Shown piece after piece: positions 10,427-22,345 of a stretch of 64,000 nucleotides of DNA. The position numbers and the translations under genes were made by a program. Location: assembly GCF_024323335.1 (NCBI RefSeq), contig NC_066583.1, positions 369,089,452-369,153,451 on the forward strand. The letters run 5' to 3'. Every line of letters starts with the position of its first letter. Position 1 is the first letter of the stretch. This DNA is from Lathyrus oleraceus. Taxonomy: Eukaryota > Streptophyta > Magnoliopsida > Fabales > Fabaceae. The notes beneath the pieces were generated by a model. It worked only from the letters and a program-made list of their open reading frames with translations. It did no database searches and was not told where the DNA came from.

Positions 10427-13139
10427 CCCAGAGAGATTTCGCACAATCTCCTGCCTACGTATCTCATCTGGTATGAGAATCAGGGCGACGTAGTTCCCCT
10501 TAACAGGGATAAAACACTCTCCTAACCAGAGACCAGGGAAGCAACAAACTAATGGGGAGACTAAGACTCGAGCCTAATAGTTGTCATGCCATCAATATCC
10601 CTAAGTCGAAGTTTCTAACCTAACTCATCCGAGAAGGGAGATAAACACATCAACACAAGTGAATAAACATCACACACTATATCCATACAAGAGGCTCAAA
10701 TAATGTGTGGGCTTTAGTCAAGAGGGGTCATATCAACCTCGACAAACAAGCCAAACTGTAATGGGTAATCTGTAGCTCTTAACCACTAACATTGAGAGTT
10801 AGGGTGAAGCTGATCAAATAGGTAATGAGGATGAGACCTCATGCTCTTAACCCTGGCCAGGGTGAGCTCATGACAAAGAAAGCGTGGGGATCCAGAAAGT
10901 GAGATCCTATTCCACTTGACAGACACTGGACAAAGATCTTGGGTACATGTTCAGAAGCATCAACACGTAGTGCGAGCATAAGGAACGACACACTGAATAA
11001 TGGGGGATTGGCTACTAATCCCTTTTATCCGTCAATTTCCTTTTCACTTAGGAGGACTTATCAAGTAACACATGCCTCATCTTGGAGGTCTTTGGCACAA
11101 TTGTAAACAACACAAACAGAGCCTCTGAAGGAGGACTTTCCAGCAAAATGCCTGCCAAAAAGGTGACAGGACTTCCAGACTACATGAAGTAAGAAGCTAA
11201 CTACCTGAGTGGTGTATCAACCATAATCCAAAGCTCAAGCAAAAGCAAAAGCAAGCAAGCAACTAAAGTACCTGTACAAAGGCTAACCAATTAGTATTCC
11301 AGTCATAAAACAAACAGACAAACAGTGAAACCATTCACAGTACACAACTCAATGAACAATGTTCAAGTATTAAAATGAGCTCAAGCCTATCACTTATAAC
11401 CCTACAAAACAAACAAAGGTTAGAATTCAAAGTATTTGTATCTCACAAAGTGAGAACAAACCAAACATCAATGCTAAATGTCCAAACCTGAAACACAAAG
11501 CACAATTAGTTATATACAAAAACACTAGTGCAAAGACTAGGTTCAAAACCAAACCAAATGATCAAAACAGAAGTCAATCTTTCACATATTGCAAGTTCAA
11601 ACAATCAATAAAATGTCCTCAAAAGGACCAGCACCAATTCACAAAGCAAGTATCTCAAATTGCTCATGCTATGTAATGACAAAAAATGTGCACCAAATTG
11701 AACTTCCAACTTAGAAAATTCAAATCAAAACAGAAATGCATGCAATGACCTTGATATTTTTTATGCAAGCTCCTTATGTCATGAATGATCAATGTGCAAA
11801 AAATCAAATCCAGAAAGATTCAAATGATAGGTGAATGAAAATGCAACAATCCAATGTCAAAAATGTGACACAAATTGTCACATCTTTTCCCATGTGTCCA
11901 AAATGATGATATCATATGATAAAAATTCCAAACCAGTGACCAAAAATTCACATCACATATGAAGATCAAGCATGCAAAAAATCAGATCAATTGGCTCAAC
12001 AATGAAGATTTCACAAGGCAATGAATGAACATGATCAAATTAGAAACACATGAAATCAAAAATCACACAATAAAAATCCATCCATCAACAATTCATGAAA
12101 ATAATATCAAAAAAAACTATACATCAAGACAAATCTATGAAAAAAAATTGGAGTCAAATTGGATCATTTTTCAATTTTTAATGCATTTTATAAAACAAGC
12201 AAATCAAAAGAAATAACACAAGAAAATATGGAGGGAAAAATAAAATTCAAATCAATTCAGAATTAATCCTAGCCACAAGATCAAGCGTGCAATTCACATC
12301 AAACGGCTCAGATTCAAAGCATGAAACTCACTGTTTCATTAAACACGGTGGCAGCACAGTCATCAGGTCAGCGTACACAAGGCATGGTCAAAGCAACAGG
12401 AACCAATCAATTGCACACGCGAGCGCTCGCATGGCACACACGCAGGACAAACCCTAGGACACGCAGAGACGCTGGAGCTAAGCTCCGGTCGTCTTCTCAG
12501 GCGAGCTAGACGGTGGCTCCGCCATGTATTTTTCCAGAAATCACAAAAGCATACATCATTCGAACCAGTTTCTCATGTACATTCCAAATATGACATCAAA
12601 ACAAACTAATTCATCATATATTTTCCAGATCGAGCAAAAAAAAATTCTAGATCTAAACTTGAAATCCTTCATACATGCTCATTACTCATCCGTTTTCAAT
12701 TCTAAACATATACACAAGCTCCAGGCAACACGAACTACACATCTATGGTCATAGAATAGCAAAAGGAGATGATGAATTTTTCACTTACTTGAAATGGAAG
12801 CTTCTGAATTCGTGCTATCAAGATCTCTCAAGCTCTAGATCTACTCCACTACACCTGCCTTGAAGCTTTATGCACAAAGAATCACTTGAAACCGCCTGGA
12901 TCTAGCTCGATTTTCAACTTCCATCAACATGTGGATGCTCATGAATCTACACGAAATCTTGCTCAATTGTCTAACACAGAGGTTGATTCTTGATCAATGA
13001 AGGATGATGATCAAGAATCTTGAAGAACTTTTGGTGTTTGTGTGGAGAAATCAAGAATTCAAAGAGAGAGAAAAATGGAGGGAACTTGAAAATTTGAGAT
13101 CTGAAAATTTTGTTATGGTGGTTATGATTAGGGTTTGGC

Positions 13140-13147
13140 CTTATATA
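13140..13147 (-). promoter_or_regulatory. LTR TATA box
   Basis: TATATAAG on the minus strand lies about 630 bp upstream (in element sense) of the GC-rich island, the same spacing as in the LTR at 1-4,044. Confidence 0.5.
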
Positions 13148-14400
13148 CTCCCTGCTAATGATCATGCTAATCACACTTTCCATGTATTAATCATGATTAG
13201 TGAGAATTGAATCAATTTGCAAAAATGCAACATGAGCTAGCATGGCCAAAACACACGTGTACAGTACCATGCAAGGCTTGGAATCCTCTTAAAATCATCT
13301 AATGGTCATGCTTGAAGTGTTATTTTGCTTGCACCATAAGCCAACTTTGAATTATGGAAATTCCCTCCAAAATGAACACATGAGAAATGATGAGCATACA
13401 CACCTTTCCCATGCATGGCAAAGCTTGTTTTGAGATGTCTTGATCATGAGGAGCATTTTGCAAAAAGAATGGACCAAATTGGAGCATTGCATCAAAAGTT
13501 ATGCCACTTTGAATTTTCATGCACACCTTGTGATAAAATGACCATAACTCCTCAACCAATCATCATATGGACATGAATTAGGTCTTTTTGGAAAGGGGAG
13601 ACAAAGATCTACAACTTTCATGCTCACCAAAAATCCATTTGAAACTTCTTTTATATAGAAAAGTCAAGTTGAAAGTGGACCAAAAACTTGCCAAATTTGG
13701 AAACTTTGAATTATAGGTCATTTTCCATTTTTAGTAACTTTTGTCATGACCTCAAAATCTTCAAGAAGGATGTTTAAAATGATGAATGGACCTATTTTGA
13801 ACATGATTGAGGTGTCTCAACTCATTTCCCCACCTCATAGCCCTCAGTTGACTGCATAGTTGACTTTTTGGTTCTCAGATGACCTTGAAATGTCTTGACC
13901 AACTTGAGCCTCTACCACTTGGGGAAATTGCTTCAAAATGAAACCCTAGCTCATGTAAGCTCCTTGTGATAACCATGTGATCCTCATCTCAAGAAAATAC
14001 CTCATCTCTTTGAGAAAACCTGGCTGGAAGAATGGCCTTGATTAGGGTTGACTAGAGGTCACAACCCTAATCCAAAGGAACTTGAGAATGCACTATGAAA
14101 CCCTTGATGATGATAGAACCATGATGATGGTAATATATCCTTGCAAACAAGATGATGCTCAAGACCTTTGAAGAATCAAGAAACCCTAATGAAATGCAAA
14201 CCCTCAGATGGTTGATAACCAATTCATAGAGACCCTCAGGCTTGAATCATGTAACTTTTCCATCTTTTGAAAAGACTGTGGAGGATGACCTTCTTATTCT
14301 CATATGATATGCAAAATGCAATGCCTAATGCTCTAAAATATGAAATGCAATGTGTCAAACTAGTCTCAAGAAGAGGAGGGCAAATTTTGAGGTGTTACAG

Positions 14401-15036
14401 GCTCGTCGTCAACTTGGGTTCCCTTTGAGAGATAAACCTAATAACATGTTGTTAGAAGGTCTTTTCTATCAAGAGGATAAAGATCCCCAACATTTGAAGT
14501 AGAAGATTGTGCATGCTTGGCATAATGTGCATAGGAAAGGAAGATCCGAGCTTGGTCCGTGTAATTGTGTAGCTTTGGAAGCTTACACTCTTTGGGTGAA
14601 GAAGAGAGCTTTGGAGTTGAAGATGCCTTATCCATGTGAAAGACCTATCTCTATGGTTGTGGTTGAGCCATTAACTCTCCCTAACCAAGATGTAGAGGAG
14701 TTGGAAGACACGCTCGCCAAGATGAAGCAAGAGAAAGATATGTGGGAAGAGTGTTTCCATGCTTTGAGCAAGAAGCATGAAGAGTTGCAATTGGAGTCTA
14801 AGGACAAAGATGCACTTATTGAGCTACTTGAAGACCGAGTGACGAAGAGACAGAGGGAGCCATAGTTTTCATCTTCTAGAATTCCTCAGCCTTCCGTTGC
14901 TTGGAAGAAGATTGTTGACCAGCTTGTTCTCGAGAAGACTCAGATGAAGGCTTCTTTTGAGACTGAGATTCGTCACATTCGAAGGAATTACGCGCCTTCA
15001 GCTAGATCTGCTGACACTGTTGTTAGGGATCCTTAG
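14401..15036 (+). pseudogene. Ogre ORF1, C-terminal part
   Basis: Ogre elements carry an extra ORF before gag, with unknown function. This fragment begins ARRQLGFPLRD right at the edge of the minus-strand LTR insertion and runs to VVRDP then a stop. A likely coiled coil (EELEDTLAKMKQEKDMWEE) lies in the middle. Stops interrupt it at 14,500-14,502 and 14,863-14,865, but the frame continues through both. The N-terminal half is missing because the minus-strand element is inserted here. A separate N-terminal ORF1 piece lies at 30,966-31,537 but belongs to a different copy, since it is downstream of the LTR. Confidence 0.75.
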
Positions 15037-15270
15037 GATGACTAGTCTCTTTTTCTCTTGTATCTTTTATTTTGGTTTCTGAAATTGTGCTCAGTGTAAT
15101 CTTTCTAATTTATATAAATGAAAAGAGATTTTTAGTCATATTAGATTATTGAAATTGCCAGTTCAATTTATATATTCGCAAATAATATAGTAATATCCTT
15201 GGAAATAAAAATAATCAACCATTGCATTTCATGCATCATTTGCATAAGCAGGTTTTTGCCAGGTGTCTGA

Positions 15271-18200
15271 TTGGTGTTCTTCTGTGCTTTAGCCAAGCTG
15301 ACTCACCGATACAACACTCGAGCCAATCATTCAAAGATCATGGAACACCTTGAGCAAGACAACCGAGAGTTGAAAGAGGAGATTGCCCGACTGACTGCCA
15401 TGATGGACTCAGTTCTTGTTGCCCAGAGCCAAGCTTCTCTAACACCTGCAACTCCTCCCACAAGGACTGCCATTTCTGAAGTGGTTACCTCTACAGTGCC
15501 TGCTGCCACCTCCCACTTCGCTCTGAATCTGCCTGCTGGATTCCCTTGGGGCATGCCACCTAGCTTTGTGCCAGAGGGTTTCGCTCCCACTTTTGCTTCC
15601 ATGCCGACATCTAGCCCGATCATGTTTGTGCCACCTCCCGTTGTGCACACTTTGCCGCGAGTAGAAGACACCATTTATCACTCCGAGCCATCATAGGGCC
15701 CGGATGTCTATGAGAAGATGGATGAGGTGAAGGATCAATTCCTTGAGCTGCGCAAGGAACTGAAAACGCTTAGAGGCAAAGATCTGTTTGGGAAGAGTGC
15801 TTATGAACTGTGCTTAGTGCCCAACGTGAAAATCCGAGTCAAATTCAAAGTGCCTGACTTTGAGAAGTATAAAGGAAACTCGTGTCCACTCATTCATCTT
15901 GTGATGTATGCCCACAAGATGTCAACCCAGACAGATAATGATCAACTACGGATTCACTATTTCCAGGATAGCCTGACAGGTGCTGCGTTCCGTTGGTATA
16001 TGGGGCTAGTTAGTGCAAGCATCCGCACTTTCAATGATCTAGGAGAGGCTTTCGTGAAACAGTATAAATACAATCTGGATATGGCTCCAGATAGGGACCA
16101 GCTGAGGTCCATGTCTCAGAAAGACAAGGAGACATTTAAAGATTATGCCCAACGTTGGAGGGAGTTGGCTGCCCAGATTACTTCTCCTTTATAGGAGAAA
16201 GAGATGACAAAAATCTTTCTCAAAACCCTGAGTTCATTTTATTATGAACATATGATTTCCAGTGCCCCCAGTGATTTTACTGAGATGGTAAACATGGGGA
16301 TGAGACTTGAAGAGGGGGTCCGTGAAGGACGATTATCGAAAGAGGAGGCATCAACTAGCAAGAAGTATGGGAGCAACTTTAGCAAGAGGAAGGAAAATGA
16401 AACAAATGCATTAAGCAGTGGGAGGCAAAGGAGGCCTCAAGCAAGAAGGAATTTACCACCCCGTCAACATCATCATCATCAAGTGTCTTCCATTATTCCA
16501 GTGTTTTCAAATCAACCAGCAACACCAATTTAACAACAACAACATCAGTATCAAAATCAATGTTAACAACAACAATCGCAACAAAGAACAAACACCTACA
16601 ACAACAACAATTCCAACAACAATCAGCACCAACAACAGAACTTCAAGAGGAAGAAGGTCTCTTTTGACCCGATTCCTATGTCATACGCAGAGTTGTACCC
16701 ATCTTTAGTCCTCAAGAATTTGATTCAACTGAGGAATCCCCCGCAGATACCAGAACCACTTCCATGGTGGTATAAACCCGAACTTCGTTGTGCTTTTCAC
16801 CAGGGTGCACCTGGGCACGATATTGAGAACTGTTATCCGGTGAAATATGAGGTGCAAAAGCTTATGAAGAGTGGCATGGTGTTTTTTGAAGACCGTGCGC
16901 CTAATGTGAAAGCTAATCCCTTGCCTGCTCATGGGAATACCTCAGTGAATATGGTGGACGGCTGTCCAGGTGAGCATAAAGTTTTTGATGTGCGTTTCCT
17001 TCGTGGATCCTTGGTGTAGATACACAAGGACATCTATATGGTGAGTGAATGTGAACATGATCACGAAGGTTGTGATATTTGTAGTGTGAACCCAATAGGG
17101 TGTGTTGTGGTGAAAAGGGACATCTAGTGTCTGATGGATGAAGGCATGATCCAGATTTGTCAATCCCGTCATGAAGATGACGATGTTAATGTCATTGTTC
17201 CCGTTTTCAAGCAACCAGAACGGTTGGTGATGCAGTATGATAGCAACAAGAACATCAGCAATAGATCAGTTTCGCCGTTGGTAATACGGTTGGCAGGCCC
17301 AGTCTCGTATGTATCTGATAAGGTTGTACCATATCAATACAATGCTATGATGATTGAGAAAGGTCAAGAGGTCTCGTTGCCTACGACCAGTTCATTAGTG
17401 AGCATTGCAGATGTTACGAAGATGACCCGTAGTGGTCGAGTTTTTGGGTCAGTTGTCCTTGAGAATAAGGAATAATTGATTGTTAGTAAGAAGGCGGAGG
17501 TGCCTAGTGTAGATCCTGTTGGTTGTTCAAGAGATAAGTCTAGTGAATCCAGCAATTTGAAAGCCAATACTGATGATGATGAGGTACTCCGACTGACCAA
17601 GAGGAGTGAATTCAATGTGGTTGAGCAGTTGCTCCAGACCCCCTCTAAGATTTTTGTGCTGTCTCTTCTTTTAAACTCTGAAGCGCACAGAGAAGCACTC
17701 CAGAGATTTCTTGAACAGGCATACGTGGAGCAGGATGTTACTGTGGCTCAATTTGATCCATTGTAGCTAACATCACTTCATGCAACAATTTGAGTTTTTG
17801 TGATGAAAAACTCCCTGAAGAGGGAAGAAATCACAATTTGGCTTTGCATATTTCGATGAATTGCAAAGAAGATGCTTTGTCAAACGTGTTAGTTAATACT
17901 GGATCATCACTCAATGTGCTTCCAAAATCAACATTGTCAAAGTTATCTTATCAAGGAACTCCCATGAGGTATAGTGGAGTAATTGTCAAAGCCTTTGATG
18001 GCTCGCGCAAGACTGTAATTGGTGAAGTGGACCTTCCAGTCAGGATAGGTCTGAGTGATTTTTAGATTACTTTCTAGGTAATGGATATTCACTCGACCTA
18101 TAGTTGTTTTTTGGGAAGGCCATGGATTCGTGAAGCAGGGGTTGTTACTTCCACTATGCACCAGAAGCTCAAATTTGTCAAGAATGGCAAGTTGGTGATT

Positions 18201-18634
18201 GTGGGAGGTGAGAAAGCATTGTTGGTCAACCATCTGTCATCTTTTTCGTATGTTGAAGCTGAGGATGAGGTTGGGACGATGTTTCAAGCCTTGTCTATTA
18301 CTGCTGAGAAGAGAGTTAGGGCACTTATGTCCTCTCTGAAAGATGCGTAGAAGATTGTGGAAGAAGGTCCCGTTGATCAATGGGGGCGCGTGGTAGAGGT
18401 CTCCTACAACAAAGGAAGAACTAGTTGGGGGTTCCAGAAGGGCTCGTCAACCGTTAGATCAGAAGAGATGCAACTCATCTTTCGTAGTGGAGGGTTCATT
18501 CATGGGAATGAACAACACTTAGCTGTTGTGCTAGAGGACAATGAAGAGGAAGACTGCACCAACTTTGTGATGCATGGACAGACATGCAACAATTGGACTG
18601 CTGTTGATATTCCTGTTATTTTGCATCGATCTAA
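15271..18634 (+). pseudogene. Ogre gag-protease, many nonsense codons
   Basis: The protein would form the particle core and mature it. The order is an N-terminal helical segment (EHLEQDNRELKEEIARLT), a Pro-rich linker, the capsid region (FKVPDFEKYKGNS, YFQDSLTGAAFRWYM, LGEAFVKQYKYN), a polar Gln/Asn-rich linker, a knuckle-like motif CAFHQGAPGHDIENC, then an aspartic protease near 17,880-18,060. The protease core reads VLVNTGSSLNVLP, so the catalytic Asp is Asn. Stops are at 15,694, 16,192, 16,531, about 16,564, 17,017, 17,125, 17,473, 18,063, 18,075 and 18,348. Between 17,760 and 17,790 the frame shifts once (frame 1 to frame 3). It is non-functional. The start is uncertain. Confidence 0.85.
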
Positions 18635-18888
18635 GTAATTGCTTTTATATGTTTTTAAAATCCTTCTCCTATTCCTAAGGGAGAAGTGAACATTGTTTGG
18701 GCATTTTAAATTGATCATCAATAAAATTAATTCTATTCATCCACATCTTTGATGTTTATTTTTACTTTTTGCTTATTTCTGAAAATGGTAATCACAAAAA
18801 ACATAAATAAACAATATAATTGTCCATCTGCATAATATTAGGTCACAAATTCACTTCTCTAAAATCAAAATATCAAATCATTATGCAG
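18635..18888 (+). other. Ogre intron between protease and RT
   Basis: Donor GTAATT and acceptor TTATGCAG enclose 254 bp of AT-rich sequence. Removing it joins exon phase 2 (..TCT AA) to G TTG GTT and puts gag-pro in frame with RT (HRSK then LVSNPIEYNDP). The unspliced gag-pro stop TAA is made of the donor's own bases. Ogre elements are known for a spliced intron at this place; here the evidence is exact frame restoration, not transcript data. Confidence 0.75.
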
Positions 18889-21800
18889 GTTGGTTTCTAA
18901 CCCCATTGAATACAATGATCCTTCTCCAAATTTTGAATTCCCTGTGTTTGAAGCCGAGGAAGAAAGTGATGTAGAAGTGAGTGATAAATTGTCCCGTCTT
19001 CTTGAGCAAGATGAGAAGATTATTCAGCCGTTTGAATAGCAGATTGGGCTAGTCAACTTGGGTTCCGAAGATGATGTGAATGAAGTCAAGATTGGGTCTC
19101 GTTTGTGTCCAGATGCTAAGAAGGAGTTGATTGATCTTCTTCGAGAGTCTTCAGATGTGTTTGCTTTGTCCTATCAAGACATGCCTGGGTTGGATTCTGA
19201 CATTGTGGAGCATAGATTGCCGTTGAATCCAGAATGCCCGCCAGTCAAGCAGAAGTTGAGAAGAACGCATCCTGATATGGCTGTGAAAATCAAAGAGGAA
19301 GTTCAGAAGCATATTGATGCCAGTTTCCTTATAACTGTTGAGTATCTGCAATGGGTGGCCAATATTGTGCCTATGCCAAAGAAAGATGGAAAAGTCCACA
19401 TGTGTGTTGATTATAGAGATTTGAATAAAGCCAGTCCGAAAGATGATTTCCCTCTGCCACACATTGATATGTTGGTACACAATACTGCTAAATTCAAAGT
19501 CTTTTCGTTTATGGATGGATTTTCCGGATATAATCAGATTAAGATGGCACCGGAGGATATAGAGAAGACCATATTCATTACACCCTGGGGAACATTTTGT
19601 TATAGAGTGATGCCTTTCGGTTTAAAGAATGCTGGTGCAACTTACCAGAGAGCAATGACTACTCTTTTTCATGATATGATGCATAAGGAGATTGAAGTTT
19701 ATGTCGATGACATGATTTCTAAATCAATTGATGAAGAGGAACATGTTGAGCATTTGTTGAAGCTATTCCAGTGTTTAAGGAAGTATAAACTCCGCTTGAA
19801 TCCTAATAAGTGTACTTTTGGTGTTCGTTCTGGTAAGTTGTTGGGCTTTATTGTCAGTGCGAAGTGTATTGAAGTTGATTCTGCCAAGGGCAAAGCAATA
19901 TGAGAAATGTCAGCGCCCAAAACTGAAAAGCAAGTCAGAGGTTTTCTCGGCCGCTTGAATTATATTTCCAGATCCATTTCCCACATGATTGCCACATGTG
20001 CTCCTATATTCAAGCTTCTTCAGAAAGATCAGTCTTATGATTGGACCGAAGACTTCCAGGAAGCTTTTGATAGTATCAAAGAATATTTGCTTGAACCTCC
20101 GATTTTGTCTCCATCTGTTGAAGGAAGACCGTTGATTATGTATTTGACTGTGCTAGAAGATAGTATGGGTTGTGTTCTTGGTCAGCAAGATGATACTGGA
20201 AAGAAAGAATTTGTAATTTACTACCTCAGTAAGAAATTCACTGACTGTGAGACTCGGTATTCAATGCTTGAGAAAACTTGTTGCGCATTGGCTTGGGCTG
20301 CTAAGCGTCTGCGTCAGTGTATGTTGAATCATACCACTTGGTTGATATCCAAAATGGATCCAATCAAGTATATATTTGAGAAGCCTGCTTTAACTGGGAG
20401 GATTGCCTGTTGGCAGATGTTGTTATCAGAGTATGATATAGAATACCGATCTCAGAAAGCAATCAAAGGTAGTATCTTGGCTGACCATTTGGCTCACCAA
20501 CCAATTGAAGATTACCAGTCAGTACAGTATGATTTTCCTGATGAAGATATTTTGTACTTGAAAATGAAAGATTGTGATGAACCATTGCTAGAAGAAGGGC
20601 CATAACCTGGTTCCCATTGGGGCATGGTATTTGATGGAGCTGTTAATCAATATGGAAATGGCATTGGGGCATTGATTATTACTCCTCAAGGCGTGCATCT
20701 ACCATTTACAGCTAGATTAACTTTCAAGTGTACAAACAACATGGCAAAATATGAAGCTTGCATTATGGGGCTTGAAGAGGCCATGAATCTCAGAATCAAA
20801 TATATGGATGTCTTCAATGATTCAGCTTTGGTTGTGAGTCAGATCAAAGGAGAATGGGAGACAAATTAACCCAGTTTGGTACCATATAGAGATTATGCGA
20901 GGAGGATTTCAACTTTCTTTACAAAGGTTGAGTTTCATCATATCCCTCGAGATGAAAACCGGATGGCAGATGCTCTTGCAACAATGGCATCAATGATTAT
21001 AGTGAAGTATTGGAATGAAGTTCCCAATTTGTCTGTAATGCGTCTTGATAGGCCAGCTCATGTGTTTGTTGTTGAAGAGATCAAAGACGAGAAGCCGTGG
21101 TATTATGATATTAAATGTTTCCTCCAAAGTCATATTTACTCGCCTGGGGCATCTTTGAAAGATAAGAAGACTTTGAGAAGATTAGCCGGTAATTTCTACT
21201 TGAATGGTGATATACTGTACAAGAGAAACTTCGACATGGTTTTTCTCAGATGCGTGGATAGACATGAAGCACACTTGTTAATGACTGAATTGCATGAAGG
21301 TTCCTTTGGTACTTATTCCAATGGACATGCAATGGCGAAGAAGATGTTGCGAGCAGGTTACTATTGGCTGACAATGGAATCTGACTGTTGCAAGTTTGTG
21401 AAGAAATGCCACAAGTGTCAAATCTATGCTGATAAGATTCATGTTCCTCTGAGACTTTTGAATGTTATCTCTTCCCCATGGCCTTTCTCCATGTGGGGAA
21501 TTGATATGATTGGGATGATTGAGCCCAAAGCTTCGAATGGACATTGTTTCATTTTGGTGGCAATTGATTACTTCACAAAATGGGTTGAAGCGGCATCGTA
21601 TGCAAATGTAACCAAGCAAGTTGTTGTAAGGTTTATCAAGAATCAGATCATATGCCGATATGGTGTGCCAAGTAAGATCATTATTGATAATGGATCGAAC
21701 TTGAATAACAATATGGTGGAAGCTTTTTGCAAAGACTTCAAGATTGCACATCATAATTCTTCTCCCTATAGACCCAATATGAATGGAGCTGTCGAAGCTG

Positions 21801-22345
21801 CGAATAAGAACATCAAGAAGATTATCAAGAAGATGGTTGTTACGTATAAGGATTGGCATGAGATGCTCCCATTTGCTTTGCATGGGTATCGTACATCCGT
21901 CCGCACTTCAACAGGAGAAACCCCTTTCTCTCTTGTTTATGGTATGGAAGTAGTGCTCCCCATAGAGGTTGAGATTCCTTCATTGCGTGTGCTCATGGAA
22001 GCCAAGTTGACTGAAGCTGAATGGTGTCAGACCAGGTTTGACCAGTTGAATTTAATTGAAGAGAAGAGATTAACTGCCATGTGTCACGGTCATTTGTATC
22101 AGCAGAGAATGAAGAAAGCTTTTGATAAGAAGGTCAAGCCTCGTGTGTTCAGAGAAGGTGACCTTGTGCTCAAGATGATTTTATCGTTCAAGCCAGATTC
22201 CAGAGGGAAATGGACTCCTGATTATGAAGGCCCATATGTTGTCAAGAGAGCCTTTTCAGGCGGTGCATTGATTCTTACAACTATGGATGGTGAAGAGTTC
22301 ACTCGTCCTATGAACATAGATGCAGTCAAGAAATACTTCTCCTAA
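18889..22345 (+). pseudogene. Ogre RT-RNaseH-integrase polyprotein with 4 stops
   Basis: A single frame without indels covers the whole span. Stops are at 19,037, 19,901, 20,603 and 20,867. Reverse transcriptase shows VDYRDLNKASPKDDFPLPH, FMDGFSGYNQIKMAPED and YVDD (about 19,700). The RT-linked RNase H region and the second Tat-type RNase H (MVFDGAVNQYGNG, CTNNMAKYEACI, FNDSALVVSQIKG) follow. Integrase has an HHCC finger (21,290-21,420, ending CHKCQ), the D-D-E residues in WGIDMIG, IIDNGSN and NGAVEAANK, and a C-terminal module ending at AVKKYFS. Order and length fit Ogre. The stops rule out function. Confidence 0.92.

Larger units (their letters stand above)
9234..10478 (-). repeat. Five LTR hairpin modules with different stems
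   Basis: Stems on the plus strand are 9,234-9,250 (GTTTGT/ACAAAC), 9,319-9,336 (CTTCTC/GAGAAG), 10,085-10,101, 10,220-10,236 and 10,462-10,478 (the last three TCTCAT/ATGAGA). Every copy is preceded by CTACGTA and followed by ATCAGRG and a GTAG motif. Flanks are constant while the stems vary but remain paired. Confidence 0.7.
8885..14399 (-). mobile_element. 5' LTR of minus-strand Ogre/Tat element, 5.5 kb
   Basis: On the minus strand the LTR starts TGTAACACC (14,399) and ends GCGACA (8,885), giving 5,515 bp. It is an inverted relative of the LTR at 1-4,044. It interrupts ORF1 of the plus-strand Ogre exactly at 14,399/14,400, so it is younger than that element. The target duplication cannot be checked because the other end is not in the window. 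It contains several tandem arrays (9.2-10.5 kb), five copies of a hairpin module, a TATA box near 13,140, and a GC-rich island near 12,480-12,530 shared with the other two LTR families. Reading frames within it look spurious. Confidence 0.88.

Noticed and set aside
9236..10500. CRISPR-like regularly spaced repeats
   Set aside because: Plant nuclear context, units without unique spacers, no cas-like genes; they are LTR minisatellites and hairpin modules.
10316..10525. Peptide repeat RDAETSKETKRL as a possible repetitive protein
   Set aside because: It is the translation of the 36-bp minisatellite inside an LTR, with no gene context.
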